Part shown: one piece after another, positions 1-11,395 of the stretch
Numbering within the stretch: the stretch's first letter is position 1
Layout: each line of letters begins with the position of its first letter
From: Inia geoffrensis
Lineage: Eukaryota; Chordata; Mammalia; Artiodactyla; Iniidae
Assembly: GCA_036417435.1 (NCBI GenBank)
Contig: CM070904.1
Span: 44,399,908-44,463,907 of the forward strand
Direction: 5' to 3'
Length of the DNA: 64,000 nt
Notes under the pieces: generated by a model
What the model was told of the DNA's origin: nothing
The model's database searches: none
Seen by the model: only the letters and a program-made list of their open reading frames with translations
Made by a program: the position numbers and the translations under genes

Positions 1-787
1 TCTGGGAATATCTGTAAAATATACATAAGGTAGGTCAAGAGTGTTTTAATTATAATAGAATAAGGTGGAAGGATGGTAAAATTTTACAACAAACGTTAAA
101 GATATAAAGTGGAAATACATATAAAGACAGAAAGGGAAGAAAGACTATCATAACTGTGTTCTGACACGTATTCCAAAACATGATTTTTTTAACTTTAATT
201 ATCCCCATTCAACAGATACTTAAATAATAATGCGTGCTAAGCATCCATATAGGCATAGGAGTACGGTGTTGAACATGACAGTCCCTGAAATCGTAGATTT
301 TACCTCTGGAGTTGAATTTTTAATATAAACTATCCTAAGATATATGACAATAAGTAACATATAATATAAATTATGTACCTATTTTGGACACTCAGATAGT
401 ATTCAATTTCTGGCTATTATGAACAATGATATGAAAATTCTCATCCATGTCTTATAGAGGACATACAGTGTCATTTCTATTGGGTACATAAACAGAGGTA
501 GAATTGCTGAGTCATAGGATGGCTTTAGTAGGTAGGCCTTATTTTAATACATTAATTAATTATCTGAAACACTTTTCCCCGAAATAATAATCTACACTAT
601 AGACCTTCTACAACTACTGTTGAACTCCACCACCCTCTTCATATCTGGCTGATTCAACCATGAAGACGTCCTACTACATAAGAACATGCAAGAAATTCTA
701 GATTCTCTTATTTCCAGAAACTAGCCACCATGCTTATTTACCTTGGTTCATAGTGTTTACCTTGTTAGATAAAAAAAAACAAATGAC
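1..787. other. LRP1B intron, no feature recognised
   Basis: This is AT-rich unique-looking DNA in the deep 3' part of the large LRP1B intron. I see no open frame with support and no repeat family I can name. Confidence 0.5.
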
Positions 788-1175
788 TAGAGTAGTATGC
801 TTAGTGAAATGTCAGACAGAGAAATACAAATACTCTGTGTTATCATTTAAATATGGAATCTGAAAAATAAAATGAATGTATATAGCAAAACAGAAATGGA
901 CTCACAGATATAGAAAACAAACTAGTGGATACCAGTGGCAAGAGGAAAGTGGGGAGGGGCAAGATAGAGGTATGGGATTAAGAGATAACAAACTACTATG
1001 TATAAAATAGATTAGTAACAGGATACATTATACAGCACAGGGAATTATAGCCACTATTTTATAATAACTTTACATGGAGTATGATTTATAGAAATATTGC
1101 ATCACTATGTTATCTGAAACTAACATAATATTGTAAATCAACTATACATCAATAATAAATAAATTAAAATATGTA
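788..1175 (+). mobile_element. L1 3' end (ORF2 tail and 3'UTR), artiodactyl type
   Basis: The sequence runs from the terminal ORF2 and 3'UTR region ('agtagtatgcttagtgaaat', 'aaacagaaatggactcacag', 'tacagcacagggaattatag') to a tail of short A-rich repeats ('caataataaataaattaaaa'). It is a 5'-truncated L1 of a moderately old artiodactyl subfamily. No perfect target-site duplication was found. Confidence 0.8.
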
Positions 1176-2485
1176 ACTAAATGGGCAATAAAATTTTATT
1201 TCCAAAGAGAATTACTTAAGGACAATTCCAAAGTACTAAAATTTACAAATTTGACTAGCTCAATTTATCTACTCAGTTTTTTTGTTTCTATCCTGCTGGA
1301 CCCATTATACTCTATCCCATACTTTAAAAATAAAGACAGTTATGCTCAATCCCAAAAGTTAATTTATGGAGGATTCTATATAAAGTGTGTTCTGGTTTCT
1401 TGATAAACTTCAGTGTTGGGTTCTAGAGAATGTTTTACCTATGGCTATTGAACAACTGTCAACAGATACACTCCTTACTACCTTATAGAGAAAGCTGTCA
1501 GGATTTTGTTGTTATATTTTTAGCTTTTGTTTTTATATACAAGTAAGATTTGGCTCTATGGAGCCAATACAAGCTCTTGGTATCAATGCTTACAGTGAAC
1601 CTGCACTTTCACTCTGCCGCAATCAAAATGAACACTGTGCCTCGCCCCACTCTAACCACCAACTCTTACTTGGACTTCAAATATTTGCTACCACTTTCAG
1701 GTGAGCTGGTTGCTGACACGTTTCTCATTTTAAAGTCAAATATAAGCATTCTCCATGTGTTTACTTGCTTTTTAAATTTTTTTCAGTTTTTTGCTACTTA
1801 TCAGCAGTGACCTTGACAGGCCCCAAAATAAATTGTTTCTACATTCTCAAAGGCTGCCTTCAAGCCCCACATCCATTAATTCCTCTAGTTTAGCTGAGAC
1901 TATGGTTTCCAAACTGATTTTTATTCTAAAACTTTGACAGATACGACAGCTACCTCTAATTGAAACTCTGTTTTTCATACTTTCAAAAATCATCTCTAAT
2001 ATTTGGAAAGAAGACACTTTATCATATCACTCCTGCATTTTCCAATCATCATGTGTATCAATGCAATATTTTGTTTCTGTTCTGTGTCATTTCAGCCCAA
2101 ATACAAGACTCAGTTTTTTCTCCTTAATCCATGTCTTACTCTCCCACCCATATCATGTGCAGAACTATACATACAAGCTTGAAATACAAACAGTGCAGTA
2201 GAATTCATGGAGGCATGGGATATGAAGATTTATTATTGTAACATAAAAGCTTCAAATTGAAAATCAAATGTGCTTATTCTAAAAGGTGGCAACCCCACCA
2301 CAGACGTTTTTTCAGTGGCAGCTTCATATTGGGCCCCAGCCTCACATCTTTTCCTCAGTTCCTCCCCTTCTCTCTCATCTCAATTTATCATCCCCACCCC
2401 TTTCTGGTTAGCCACTCATCAAAAAGAAGCCCTCTCTAATCACTGCTCCCATTCTCAGCAACACATCAGGCTTTAAATAATTTAA
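1176..2485. other. LRP1B intron, nothing recognised
   Basis: No named repeat or exon was recognised. Short open frames at 1550-1810 and 2257-2476 have no family resemblance. Confidence 0.5.
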
Positions 2486-2576
2486 ATTTCTTAGCTCTCA
2501 AGTGGCTGGCTGCCCATTAGAATTGCCCGGGGAAGTTTTAAAAGAATACTGAAGATGCAGTCACACCTCAGAGATT

Positions 2577-2712
2577 TGGAGGGAGACGCAAGAGGGAAGA
2601 GATATGGAAACATATGTGTATGTATAACTGATTCACTTTGTTATAAAGCAGAAACTAACACATCATTGTAAAGCAATTATACTCCAATAAAAATGTAAAA
2701 AAAAAAAAGATT
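2577..2712 (+). mobile_element. Short L1 3' end with poly(A)
   Basis: The terminal 3'UTR of the cetacean L1 is present ('gggagacgcaagagggaaga', 'tgtaaagcaattatactcca', AATAAA) and ends in an A run at 2697-2708. It matches the 3' end of L1-C at 43650-43783. It is a very short 5'-truncated insertion inside an older DNA-transposon relic. Confidence 0.85.
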
Positions 2713-2752
2713 ATATATATATATAAATAAATAAATATATATATATATATAA
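2713..2752. repeat. AT-rich microsatellite (TA/TAAA)
   Basis: Alternating TA and AAATA units directly follow the L1 poly(A), probably expanded from the tail. Confidence 0.8.
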
Positions 2753-2800
2753 ATTACTTAGTCTGGGGTAGTTTGCAGGTTGAGAATTACTAGTTAACCT

Positions 2801-4025
2801 GTCAAAGGTACAGATAAGAAGAAAAACACTTGTTATTTAACAGGGTCCAAGATCTTGAGAAGGAGATTTCTATTATAAAATGCTACTCCCCACAACATCC
2901 CACCGTAACCCCCATTACAATCTCATTGTTATTAATGTCTCTTTGCCAAAGGGATTTTCAAGGGGAGAAGGGGGAGAAAAGAGCTTGATATAACCTCCAG
3001 AATATCAGCTTTGGGGGAAGTATTTTTTTTCTCCAGTTTGAGGAGGGCTTTAACTTGAAAAAAAAATTTTTTTTTAATTTGTTTACTTGATTCTGATATG
3101 CCACGGGCCCCAGATCTGTTAGAAATTACTGTTCTGCAATCTATGACTGAATCAGGTCAAATTATAAGGTAGCTCATAGGGAGATTACTTTGCTTTGATC
3201 CTTCTCCATTCCCAGTAAGCTGGCTTTTACTGAACTATGTTTGTATCCTAGGCTACAGGTATGTATTCTTTGCTTGTTTTTTTGTTTTTTTTTTTTTTTT
3301 TAATTATATAGACATTGTGAGCCCTGAAATTGATTATGTTCCTCTTCCCGCACTGGTTGTTAGAAATATAAAAATTAAATTTGCTGCAAACTTCTAGCAA
3401 AAATATAGACTTTTACAATGTGATTTTATCTCTCGTTTCATGTTTCTTTTTCCCTAATTTTTCTCTTGACACTCATTTGTTCCATCTTAATTGTTCATCT
3501 CATTGAAATTCCTGCATTTTGGGGAAGCTACATAAAATGATTCTTAGAACTAGATAAGATATTATATATATATAAAATATATATAAAACATATACATGTT
3601 TTAATATATCAAGTCATATGTTATAGACAAGTCACATCAAAGTTGAGTAAATACACTCTAGAGAACAACTAGGAAAATTAAGAAAATCCAAGGCAGTGCA
3701 AGAAAATGTTAAAATTGTAGTTTTTACTTTTTGTCCCTTATCCTTTTAAAATTTCTATTTGGGTATATATTTTATAATGTATTCAGTCATAATATGTAAT
3801 ACAGTAATAGTATATATTCTTTATAAGTAAATAATTTTAATAACATAATAAATAAACAAATAAAGAGTGAGATCTCTTTTTGTTTAACCAGTAAGTTGTC
3901 TGATAAAAATGAAAGGTTTAGTACTACCAGTGCAGCTGCTACTTTCCAGTCATGCCCCATTTTTGGCACACTCTGTGCCCTGGTGCACCAGTTGAAACCT
4001 CTGGAGCAGACTATGATGTTATAGA
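2801..4025. other. LRP1B intron, nothing recognised
   Basis: AT-rich sequence with a T run at 3285-3302 and a TA-rich patch at 3560-3600. No gene or named repeat was recognised. Confidence 0.5.
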
Positions 4026-4290
4026 AACTGAAAGGAAAGCAAGGTCAAAGTCAAGGTCATCAGGGAAGATTTCATGGAAGAAGTGAGGCTTTGGCTGATC
4101 CTTGAAGACTGAAGAGCATTTGGATTAGGAGAGATGCACAATATAGTTCCTAGAAACCTAGTTTAGAGAAAGAACCAATTTAATAAATGCAATCACCTTC
4201 GTAATAGGAGTCGGGGAACAACAAGATCATTTCAGCAAGAGTTGTGAGCAAAAGCTGTGATGACAGCCAGTTCTGAATTATCAGATGCCT
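4026..4290 (-). repeat. L2 fragment
   Basis: The stretch 'gaagatttcatggaagaagtgaggctttggctgatccttgaagactg' (shown split: gaagatttcatggaagaagt, then gaggctttggctgatccttg) is the reverse complement of the L2 segment about failed tails and 'tcaagactcagctcaa'. It is diverged and ancient. Confidence 0.55.
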
Positions 4291-5355
4291 GGGAACAGAT
4301 AAGAATTAAGTTGTACTTTCTATTCTTTTCCAATTTTGAAATCATTTTTTCAAATATTTTGCAGGTTAATAATGACCCAAGTTCTTGATATTCCATATTA
4401 CAAAGGATTCAATGATAAAGTGCTAATGAATTACAGTTGTTTCTTTCATTTTGAGAGAGGCAAATCAATACAAACACTAGTGGGCAATTTCCCTACAGTA
4501 ACAAATCAGCAAGAACTCCATCCTGTGAGTAAATAAAATAAAATCTGCAGACTTCAAAAGTTTTAGATATCTTAATCCCCTTAAGGTACGATGTTATGAA
4601 ACCTTAGATAATGTATATTCTCTTTTAAATTACTCTTTTATCAAGTAAGAAATATATGCCTGCCTAGCTTTTGTGTCCTGAATGAAATTTGCATTAAACA
4701 TACTTATTATAAAAGCAATTCCATTTTCAGGTTTTGAACTGTTTCCTCTCAGGGTAACAAAAAGAATCTTTCACATTTTCTTAAGCATTCACTGTTTTTT
4801 CTCTTCAAAGCAATTGCACTGTGCTGTTTTTCATATGCATTAAGTTAGTTCTCACAGCCCTTGTGTGCCTAATTTTGACTTTCAGGTAACATATGAGAAC
4901 CAAAATGTCCTGTCACACTCTCATCTTTTTCACATTTGGAGAGTACCGATGGCAGCTCCAAGGAGAAACTGTTTTAATTTATTCTGTTTTAGACTTCCAA
5001 AACTAAGCTGTAAAATTGAGACAGCATGGTGAGTAGATACATCTTCAGGGGACACCTACTCAGACATTTATTCAGGAAACCATCAACCTGTTTCTGAAAA
5101 CAATGACATGTTGTACCGCTTTTATTTTTGAATAGGGAAAAGGCAGAAATCTTGTTCCTCAAATGCTTGATTTCTATATTATACCTCAAATTAATAAATC
5201 AGACAAAGATGGAGTATAAACTTTAAAAACAGAGGATTTTCCAGCAAATAAGTTTGGATTTTTTTTTTCTTCATTACCTCTGGTGGAAAAAAAAAAATTT
5301 CCTTACTTAAGAAGTTTACTAAAGAGAGGAATGTAGCATAATAACTAACATCTTG
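4291..5355. other. LRP1B intron, nothing recognised
   Basis: No named repeat or conserved frame was recognised. The 66-codon frames at 4336-4536 (+) and 4989-5189 (-) look like chance. Confidence 0.5.
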
Positions 5356-5540
5356 CATACTGTGCCCTGATTTTCTGAGTTATAGGTCCCAGTTCTACTA
5401 CTTAGAGGCTCTATGACATGGGAAAGTTCCTTAACCTTTCCGTTCAGTTTCCCAATACGTAAATTGGGAATAATAGAGTTGCTGTGAGGATAAGTAAATA
5501 AATGCTTTGTTACTGTACTTAATGCCTAGTACATAATATA
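5356..5540 (+). repeat. MIR SINE
   Basis: The MIR core is recognisable from 'ctactacttagaggctctat' and 'ttccttaacctttccgttca' to 'gttgctgtgaggataagtaa', with the usual ending about tiny 'gtacttaatgcctagtacat'. It is ancient and diverged. Confidence 0.75.
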
Positions 5541-6025
5541 CATAATAAAGTATCAACTATTAAAATTAAAAATACAGAGTATATAACAAAATGAAAGGTA
5601 TACTAACTAATAAATTTGGTAACGTTGTATGCTTTTGAAGTTTTAATGTGGTTTTAGTTTAACATACTACCATCTTTATAAATGTGAAACTAGACAAGAA
5701 AATATTTTAATATTTCCTCTCTAAAAGGACAAACATATAATGTGATTATCATCATCCAAGGAAATAACAAAAACAGTAGAAAATTTATTGAAAGCAAACA
5801 CTCAGCATTGCTATATATTTTCAAAGCCAACTAGCTATGAATTATTTATATTAAAAGTTAACATTGATTTGGATGCATAGTGACATCCCATATTTTCAGG
5901 AAGGCAAAGTTAAGTTTACTATTAAAAGTTATACAGAAAATTTGCTCTAAAGATTACTTGACATTGTCAGTGTTTATTGTACTTAAAAGGCAGGCCAAAA
6001 GAAAATTTTTTTTTTTTTTCAGAAT
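5541..6025. other. LRP1B intron, nothing recognised
   Basis: AT-rich sequence ending in a T run (6006-6019) that borders the L1-A insertion. Confidence 0.5.
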
Positions 6026-6049
6026 AGCAAAGAGTTGGGGAGATTAAGA

Positions 6050-6059
6050 AAGATGGCGG
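6050..6059 (+). promoter_or_regulatory. YY1-like site at L1-A 5' end
   Basis: AAGATGGCGG fits the YY1 core. In human L1 a YY1 site near the 5' end sets the transcription start, so the same role is inferred here. Confidence 0.55.
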
Positions 6060-6973
6060 AAGAGTAAGACGCGGAGATCACCTTCCTCCCCACAGATACA
6101 CCAGAAATACATCTACACGTGGAACAACTCTTACACAACACCTACTGAAGGCTGGCAAAAGACCTCAGACCTCCTAAAAGGCAAGAAACTCCCCACGTAC
6201 CTGGGTAGGGCAAAAGAAAAAAAGAAAAAAGAGACAAAAGAATAGGGACGGGACCTGCACCAGTGGGAGGGAGCTGTGAAGGAGCAAATGTCTCCACACA
6301 CTAGGAAGCCCCTTCACGGGCAGAGACTGCGGGAGGCGGAGGAGGGAGCTTCGGAGCCGCAGAGGAGAGCACAGCAACAGGGGTGCGGAGGGGAAAGCGG
6401 AGAGACTCCCGCATAGAGGATCGGTGCCGACCGGCACTCACCAGCCCGAGAGGCTTGTCGGCTCACCCGCCGGGGCGGGCGGGGCTGCGAGCTAAAGCTC
6501 GGGTTTCGGTTTCAGACGGAGCGCAGGGAAAGGACTGGGGTTGGCGGCTTGAACATAGCCTGAAGGGGGTAGTGCACCACGGCTAGCCGGGAGGGAGTCC
6601 GGGGAAAAGTCTGCACCTGCCAAAGAGGCAAGAGACTTTTAACACAAGGCAGGCCTCAGGCTGGTGCAGCATCACGCCGGCCTCTGCCGCCGCAGGCCCG
6701 CCCCGCACGCCGTGCCCCTCTCTCCCCTCGGCCTGTGTGCGCCAGAACCCCCGAATCAGAGGCTCCTTTAACCCTGTCCTGTCTGAGTGAAAAACAGACG
6801 CCCTCCAGTGACCTACACGCAGAGGCAGGGCCAAATCCAAAGCTAAGCCCCTGGGAGCTGTGAGAACAAAGAAGTAAAAGGGAAATCTCTCCCAGCAGCC
6901 TCAGAAGCCGCGGATTAAAGCTCCACAATCAGCTTGATGTACCCTGCTTCTGTGGAATACATGAATAGACAGT

Positions 6974-7560
6974 GACTCATCCCAAATTGAGGTGGTGGAC
7001 TTCGTATGCAAGATCTATGATTTTTTCCCCTTTTTCCTCTTTTTGTGAAAGTGTATGTGTACGCTTCTCTTTGAGATCTTGTCTGTATAGCTTTGCTTCC
7101 ACCATTTGTCCTAGGGTTCTATCCGTCCATTGTTTTTTTATTTATTTATTTATTTTTAATTTTTTTTTCCTTTTTTCTCTATAAGAAAAAAATTTTTTTT
7201 CTTAATAATTAATTTTAATAATTCTATTATACTTTACCTTCCCTCTTTCTTTCTTTCCTTCCCCCCTTTATACAACGAATCATCCCAAGTGGAGGAGGTG
7301 GTCTTTGAAAGCAAGATTTATGATTTTTTCCCCTTTACCTCTTTTCGTGAGGGTGTATGTGTAAGCTTCAGTGTAGGATTTTGTCTGTATAGCGTGGCTT
7401 TCAACATTTGTCCTAAGGTTATATCCGTCCTTTTCCTTTTTTTTTTTTTTCTTTTTTCCCCTAAATAATTATGTTTTAATTCAATAACTTTATTATACTT
7501 TACTTCATTCTATTTTACTGTATCTACTTTCTGTCCTTTTTCCTTCCTTCCTTCCTCCCT
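6974..7560 (+). repeat. 303-bp tandem duplication inside the L1-A 5'UTR
   Basis: The block 'catccc...gaggtggtgg/ctt...gattttttcccctt...ttgtctgtatag...tatccgtcc' occurs twice, starting at 6974 and at 7277. L1-C has it once (about 37726-37880). The copies have diverged, so the duplication is not very recent. Confidence 0.85.
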
Positions 7561-7720
7561 CCTCCTTTCTTTCCTTCTGGCCTTCTTTCCTTCTTCTTTC
7601 TTTCTTCCTTCCTTCCCTCCCTCCTTCCTCCCTTCCTTCCTTCCCTCCCTCCTTCCTCCCTTCCTTCCTTCCTTCCCTCCTTTCCTTCTTTCTTTCTATC
7701 TTCCTATTTCTACTAATTCT
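7520..7720 (+). repeat. Polypyrimidine (CTTT/CCTT/CCCT)n tract in L1 5'UTR
   Basis: Nearly pure pyrimidine tetranucleotide repeats lie just upstream of the ORF1 leader. L1-C has the matching tract at 37960-38110, so this belongs to the L1 and not to the host locus. Confidence 0.9.
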
Positions 7721-8252
7721 CTCTACTTTCTCTCCCTTTTAATCTGAGCTGTGTGGATGAAAGGTTCTTGCTGCTCCTGCCAGGAATCAGGACTCTGCCT
7801 CTGAGGGGGGAGAGCCAACATCAGGACACTGGTCCACAAGAGATTTCCCAGCACCACATAATATCAAACGGCGAAAATCTCCCAGGGATCTCCACCTTAA
7901 CACCAGCACCCAGCTTCACTCAACGGCCAGCAAGCTACAGTGCTGGACAGCCTATGCCAAACAACTAGCAAAGCAGAAACACAACCCCACCCATTAACAG
8001 AGAGGCTGCCTTAAATCATAATAAGTCCAGAGACACCCCAAAACACACCACCAGACGTGGACCTGCCCACCAGAGAGACAAGATCCAGCCTCATCCACCA
8101 GAACACAAGCACTAGTCCCCTCCACCAGGAAGCATACACAACCCACTAGACCAACCTTAGCCACTGGAGACAGACATCAAAAACAACGGGAACTACGAAC
8201 CTGCAGCCTGCAAAAAGAAAAAGGAGACCCCAAACACAGTAAGATAAGCAAA

Positions 8253-8912
8253 ATGAGAAGACAGAAAAACACACAGCAGATGAAGGAGCAAGATAAAAAT
8301 GCACCAGACCTAACAAATGAAGAAGTAATAGGCAGTCTACCTGAAAAAGAATTCAGAATAATGATAGTAAAGATGATCCAGAATCTCGGAAATAGAATGG
8401 AGGCAGGGATGGAGAAGATGCAAGAAATGTTTAACAAAGATCTAGAAGAACTAAAGAACAAACAAACAGAGATGAACAACACAATAACTGAAATGAAAAA
8501 TACACTAGATGGGATCAATAGCAGAATAACTGACGCAGAAGAACGGATAAGTGACCTGGAAGATAAAATAGTGGAAATAACTACTGCAGAGCAGAATAAA
8601 GAAAAAAGAATGAAAAGAACTGAGGACAGTCTCAGAGACCTCTGGGACAACATTAAACGCCTCTGGGACAACATTAAACGCACCAACATTCGAATTATAG
8701 GGGTTCCAGAGGATGAAGAGAAAAAGAAAGGGACTGAGAAAATATTTGAAGAGATTATAGTTGAAAACTTCCCTAATATGGGAAAGGAAATAGTTAACCA
8801 AGTGCAGGAAGCAGAGAGAGTCCCATACAGGATAAACCCAAGGAGAAATACACCAAGACCCATATTAATCAAACTCTCAAAAATTAAATACAAAGCAAAG
8901 AGTTATTATTAA
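8253..8912 (+). pseudogene. L1-A ORF1 (RNA-binding protein), 3'-truncated
   Basis: The frame starts at ATG 8253 (MRRQKNTQQMKEQDK) and stays open for 219 codons to a TAA supplied by flanking DNA. ORF1p is the L1 RNA-binding trimeric chaperone. The N-terminal coiled coil is visible as heptad-like E/K/L/I/M sequence (about residues 40-130), followed by the start of the RRM (TNIRIIGVPEDEEKKKG, about 146-163). The rest of the RRM and the C-terminal domain are missing. A 21-bp in-frame duplication gives LWDNIKRLWDNIKR just before the RRM. The frame is surprisingly intact for a copy that cannot form full ORF1p. The opposite-strand long frame is a shadow. Confidence 0.88.
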
Positions 8913-9080
8913 CACTGTTAACGAATCAATAAAATTTCTGTCCTCAATGGCTGTCTTAAATGTCTACGCATATCACATATATGACAGATAGATGTTTAAG
9001 AATCTTATGATGTAATTATTTTCTAGTTTGACTTTACTGTTATTGAATCATAGCTAACATGATAATAAAACACAGTATAT

Positions 9081-9288
9081 AAATGTGCTCTGACAGGGAG
9101 ATCAGCTCGGTGCTTTGTGTCCATCTAGAGGGGTGGGATAGGGAGGGCGGGAGGGAGATGAAAGAGGGAGGAGATGTGGGGATGGATGTATACATATAGC
9201 TGACTCACTTTGTTATACAGCAGAAACTAACACACAATTGTAAAGCAATTATACTCCAATAAAGATGTTAAAAAAAAATGTGTTCTGA
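9081..9288 (+). mobile_element. Short L1 3' end with target-site duplication
   Basis: The body 9094-9275 holds the last part of the cetacean L1 3'UTR ('ctcggtgctttgtgtccatc' to 'actccaataaagatgtta' plus A8). Flanks aaatgtgctctga (9081-9093) and aaatgtgttctga (9276-9288) are a 13-bp target-site duplication with one mismatch. It is an independent, strongly 5'-truncated insertion, about 190 bp from L1-A. Confidence 0.9.
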
Positions 9289-9690
9289 GCTTTCAGAAAA
9301 AAGCACAATGAACAAATTCTTGCTAAAAATTCTTAAAAAGTATATATCAATATTTTTTGAAGGCTAGGTGTATCCTAGGGGATACCAAAATGACCAAGAA
9401 GCCTCCTTCAATCTTCCCAGAGAACCAGTCACCCTCTTGTAAGTACTTGGTAGTCATCTATATCACCTATCCTTTTATAGTAAGTCATAGTTGTTTCTCC
9501 ACCTATACAGAGAGTACATTAAAAGGAAGGCTCCATATAATCTTTCTAGTTAGCTCCTGAGAAGCCAGTGCATTACTTTGGACTGTAATGATATAAAAGC
9601 TCAGTAAATGAATAACCTAGCATGGCTGCATGCCTTCATGCCATAAAAAAGTTCAAAGTCAATATGTCAGAAGATAAACCTACCAGAGCC
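9289..9690. other. LRP1B intron, nothing recognised
   Basis: No supported gene or repeat was seen in this stretch. Confidence 0.45.
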
Positions 9691-10690
9691 GCCCTAAATC
9701 CACTCTGCACTCTAAGTTGATGGGAGGAACAGACTCCTCATCACCCAAAGATCTGAGCATTGTCCTTGATCCCTTCTGCATCTATTTACCACCACATCCA
9801 GTGAATCACCAAGTCCCGCATGTTTTAACTCCTTTTATTTATTTACTTTTTTCAATCTGCACGTACCACTACAGTTTCATTCAGGTCCTTATCATCTCTC
9901 TTCTGCATGGTTGCAACAGCCTCCTAAATGGTTTCCCTTCCTACAATTTTATCCTCTTCAAACCCATTCTCACAACTATCAGGGCAACTTAGTTAAAATG
10001 CAAATCAGACCTTCTCACTTACCACTGGTCATGTTCCTAGGTTTCTCATGACCTCGGATGAAGTTCAGATTCCTTAGTAAGTCATATGAGGACATCTGTG
10101 ATCAAGAACAGTGGCCTCCAAACTTTTCTGATGAGTAAAATAATTTGAGTATTCCCTCTCTCTGCCTACATAATATATGTTAATCCATTATACATGTAAA
10201 CACATATACAACATGCAAAAATATAAATTTTTAAAAGGTACAAGAAAAAATTAAATATCAGTAATTTTAATATGTTTTCCCCTATATTTGACTACATTAT
10301 TCAGTTACAGGGCATACACCTTGCTTCCCTCTTAGAAAAGATTCAGCCCATCGTATTTCTTGGGTTTTGTCTAGTACACTTCCTGCCTCAGGCTTGGCTC
10401 TAGCAGCACCGCCCTAGTTGTAACTGCCTTCACTCTCACTCTCAGTACACACACCCATCATATCACTTCTCATCTCTATGCCTTTTCTTATGTCATTTCT
10501 TTTGCACCTCATTACCCAGGAAACTATTATTCAGACATTAAGACTCATGCATTCCTCCTCCAGGAAGGCTTCTTGATTATTCCAGTCTAGTTCATCGTCT
10601 TCCTTGTTGCTTTCATAATAACTTGTACTTATCTCTATAGTTGTACTTAACTCAGAGTATTGCACAGCTCCCTTTTATGCATCTTCCTTT
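9690..10690 (+). repeat. L2 LINE, in two pieces
   Basis: Piece 9690-10115 shows L2-type text ('ctgcatggttgcaacagcct', 'gcaaatcagaccttctcact', 'gatgaagttcagattcctta'). Piece 10360-10690 shows the L2 3' part ('aagactcatgcattcctcct', 'ccaggaaggcttcttgatta'). The 10116-10359 interval between them is not recognised and may be a later insertion. Confidence 0.7.
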
Positions 10691-11265
10691 CCAACAGATT
10701 GAACCTGGTTTTTGTTCATTATGGATTCACAATGTTTATCTCCAGCTTTCCATACATCATATTTGAATACATGTAATATTCAATTAACAACAATACAAAT
10801 TGAATAAAGTAATTGTAAAAACAATAGTGTTAAAATCAGAGTATTATATAGAGCGAAGAAGTGTAAGATAAAATATAATTTGCTCAGAGGATAAGAAATA
10901 ATTTCCCAAGGTAGTAATACTTTAGCTGATTACTGAATCAGTTAAAGAATGAATATGCATTGTGTCCTATTAATGAAACTATATATTCCCTCCTATGACA
11001 AAATATTAAATTAAGGTGGCAGGATATCATTATAGTAATTATCATTTTAAAATAAATTTCATTATATATCAACTGTTAGTTAAATGAGCTAAATGTGATT
11101 TCACAAAGTTTAAGCTCGAGTCAGCACTTTCTGAAATTTTGAATATTTAAAGCTACAACAGTGTTTGACAAGCTGTACACAAAAAGATATAGTATTTGTG
11201 TCATATTGTTCAGTACAACTTAATAATGAAATTATATGATGTCTTGAATTTACTTGAATTAGATG
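10691..11265. other. LRP1B intron, nothing recognised
   Basis: AT-rich sequence with no named repeat recognised. Confidence 0.45.
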
Positions 11266-11395
11266 AAACAAATTGGTCATGAATCGATACAGGTGATGGG
11301 CGTGGAGTGGTAGGGGGAATTCATTATGCTCTTCCCTCTACTTTTTTTTTTTTTTTGAAAGTTTCCATAGTAAAAGGTTACACAGTGCTCCACCA
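11266..11395 (+). mobile_element. Probable old L1M 3' end
   Basis: The pattern 'aattcattatgctcttccct ... gaaagtttccatagtaaaag' with a T run (11342-11356) matches the terminal 3'UTR style of ancient L1M elements. Confidence 0.45.

Larger units (their letters stand above)
2486..2800 (-). mobile_element. MER5-like (hAT-Charlie) relic split by an L1 3' end
   Basis: Left part 2486-2576 ('attagaattgcccggggaag', 'cacctcagagatt') and right part about 2751-2800 ('agtctggggtagtttgcagg', 'ttgagaattactagtt') resemble the two halves of a MER5-type non-autonomous DNA transposon. They are separated by the L1 3' end at 2577-2712 and an AT microsatellite. The family call is from pattern memory. Confidence 0.45.
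6026..8904 (+). mobile_element. L1-A: 5'UTR plus partial ORF1, lacking the 3' half
   Basis: The body is 6037-8893. It begins just before a YY1-like AAGATGGCGG motif (6050-6059), then has a CpG-bearing GC-rich 5'UTR (to about 6930), T/pyrimidine-rich 5'UTR (6970-7740) and ORF1 from 8253. Homology to L1-C stops inside ORF1 at about 8893, with no ORF2, 3'UTR or poly(A). The 11-mer agcaaagagtt lies on both sides (6026-6036 and 8894-8904) and may be a target-site duplication. Compared with L1-C, it lacks about 257 bp of 5'UTR (between 6640 and 6651) and carries a 303-bp tandem duplication (units starting 6974 and 7277). Confidence 0.9.

Noticed and set aside
6656..6928. Antisense frame in the L1-A 5'UTR with a similar start in L1-C (37313-37681, minus), recalling primate L1 ORF0
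   Set aside because: Both frames begin at TTG rather than ATG, and they diverge after about 55 residues because of an indel. Similarity is expected from recent L1 ancestry.
7753..7968. Same-length 71-codon sense frame upstream of ORF1 in L1-A and L1-C (38159-38374)
   Set aside because: Both start at GTG and have no ATG in that frame near the start. Conservation is explained by shared L1 descent.
8177..8893. 238-codon minus-strand open frame
   Set aside because: It is the reverse-complement shadow of L1-A ORF1 (A-rich coding strand gives few antisense stops).
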